Source of the DNA: UMGS1124 sp045613165
GTDB taxonomy: Bacteria; Bacillota_I; Bacilli_A; RF39; UBA660
Length of the DNA stretch: 5,438 nt
Direction: 5' to 3'
Assembly: GCA_045613165.1 (NCBI GenBank)
Contig: JAZLAK010000132.1
Coordinates: forward strand, 1 to 5,438
How positions within the stretch are numbered: position 1 is the stretch's first letter; the number at the start of each line of letters is the position of its first letter. The notes below the pieces were generated by a model. It was not told the DNA's origin. It worked only from the letters and a program-made list of their open reading frames with translations, and made no database searches. Shown one piece after another: positions 4,865 to 5,438 of the stretch. The position numbers were made by a program, and so were the translations under genes.

Positions 4865-5224
4865 ATGAATGATAAATTTATACTTTTAAATAAAGAAAAA
4901 GCATTTTTAATATATTATGAACAATATGTATTACCAACATTTCCTAAAAATGAAACATCAATAAAGATAAAATTGAGTGATGAAATATATAAGTTGATAG
5001 AAAATACTATTAGAGTAAATGTTAATAAAGGTAATATAAGAAATAAGTATATAAATGAAACAAAAGTTAATGTTATGATGATTGATTTTTATTTAAGTAC
5101 AGTGTATGCGAAACAAATAATTATAAAGAAAAGATTCTTATCCTGTATTAGAGCTTTAACTGAAATAAGAAATATTATATATAGTTTGGATAATCAAAAT
5201 GAAGTCAAAGAAACATCTTTATAA
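4865..5224 (+). CDS. avd: Avd, DGR accessory variability determinant
   Basis: This 119-aa protein is basic and almost wholly helical in appearance. It fits the four-helix-bundle Avd family, whose pentameric barrel binds the RT and the template RNA spacer and is needed for cDNA synthesis in the Bordetella phage system. Visible family features are YYEQYVLPTFPKNE at residues 18-31 (compare Y-x-x-x-LP-x-x-x-x-FP-x-x-E), SDEIYKLIENTI in helix 2, a long third helix KVNVMMIDFYLSTVYAKQ, and a fourth helix with SCIRALTEIRNIIYSL. The start at ATG 4865 is preceded by AGAAGAGAG (4849-4857), 7 bases away, an acceptable Shine-Dalgarno. The 3' end overlaps the RT start by 26 bases, so the two are translationally linked. 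The family call rests on motifs, length and position together. No other four-helix protein fits the context as well. Confidence 0.88.
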   Translation: MNDKFILLNKEKAFLIYYEQYVLPTFPKNETSIKIKLSDEIYKLIENTIRVNVNKGNIRNKYINETKVNVMMIDFYLSTVYAKQIIIKKRFLSCIRALTEIRNIIYSLDNQNEVKETSL

Positions 5225-5438
5225 TGATATTTTGAAGTATGATAATGCTTTAGAAATGTATAATAAAATAAAAAGAAGTTGTAGAAATAGGAAAGCTGTA
5301 TATGAATTTAGTTTAAACTTAAATACTCATATAATGAATATTCTTATGTTATTGAAAGAAAGAAACTATAAATTTAGTAGATATAAAATATTTATGATTA
5401 GAGATCCTAAATTTAGAATAATTATGAGTGAAAATATA
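5199..5438 (+). CDS. DGR reverse transcriptase, N-terminal part only
   Basis: Only the first 80 codons lie in the window. MKSKKHLYNDILKYDNALEMYNKI is like the DGR-RT opening (LY-x-x-I-x-x-x-x-N-x-x-x-A). NRKAVYEFSLNLNTHIMNIL, then LLKERNYKFSRYKIFMIRDP and KFRIIMSENI match RT motifs 0 and 1 of the group-II-intron/DGR lineage, where Y...F.I..PK.R.I is diagnostic. The YxDD catalytic motif and the thumb lie beyond the end. ATG 5199 is used as the start because the homology begins there. It lies inside avd in another frame, and the ribosome-binding site is weak (TTGGAT at 5186-5191), as expected for translational coupling. The RT should copy TR RNAs with errors at adenines. The VR/TR3 pattern in the window is consistent with an RT that is or was active. 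Confidence 0.93.
   Translation, partial: MKSKKHLYNDILKYDNALEMYNKIKRSCRNRKAVYEFSLNLNTHIMNILMLLKERNYKFSRYKIFMIRDPKFRIIMSENI

Overview
The window holds most of a diversity-generating retroelement (DGR) from a very AT-rich bacterium, probably an uncultured low-GC Bacillota (Bacilli/RF39-like or Erysipelotrichales-like gut lineage). The organism call is an inference from base composition, from Shine-Dalgarno sites where present, and from the Thr/Ser/Asn-rich membrane-anchored surface protein. All recognised genes and RNAs lie on the + strand. Stops used are TAA and TAG, and nothing requires an alternative genetic code.

Layout: (1) A target (variable) protein gene fills 1-1976. Only the first base of its start codon is missing. 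It has an N-terminal membrane anchor, a TasA/camelysin-like beta-sandwich and a C-terminal C-type-lectin-like domain that contains the variable repeat (VR, 1791-1910). A possible target hairpin (1986-2001) and a strong terminator (2030-2065) follow. (2) A small MutS-domain-I-like protein (2184-2558) resembles the MSL accessory proteins known from some DGRs. (3) Two template-repeat RNA cassettes lie in tandem (TR1 about 2581-2930, TR2 about 3015-3361). (4) A DUF1016/YhcG-type PDDEXK nuclease gene (3422-4255) has an apparent late nonsense codon. (5) A third template cassette (TR3, about 4397-4748). (6) Avd (4865-5224) overlaps the reverse transcriptase gene (5199 to the window end, cut off before the catalytic motifs).

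How it works together: TR3 is the donor for the local VR. Over 120 aligned positions, all 23 differences fall on TR3 adenines (23 of 42 A changed), while all 78 non-A positions are identical. This is the signature of adenine-directed mutagenic retrohoming. At protein level, 14 of 16 template Asn codons are changed.

The most unusual part is the presence of three complete, separate TR RNA units of about 345-352 nt beside one Avd-RT pair. Each has the same 14-nt 5' block (AGGGAATANTGCTA), a 57-59 nt leader, its own TR, a conserved 3' spacer with a hairpin, and a terminal stem with compensatory changes followed by a T-run. TR1 and TR2 have no VR in the window. They differ from TR3 by whole codons (39, 41 and 40 codons), so they probably diversify other target genes elsewhere in the genome.
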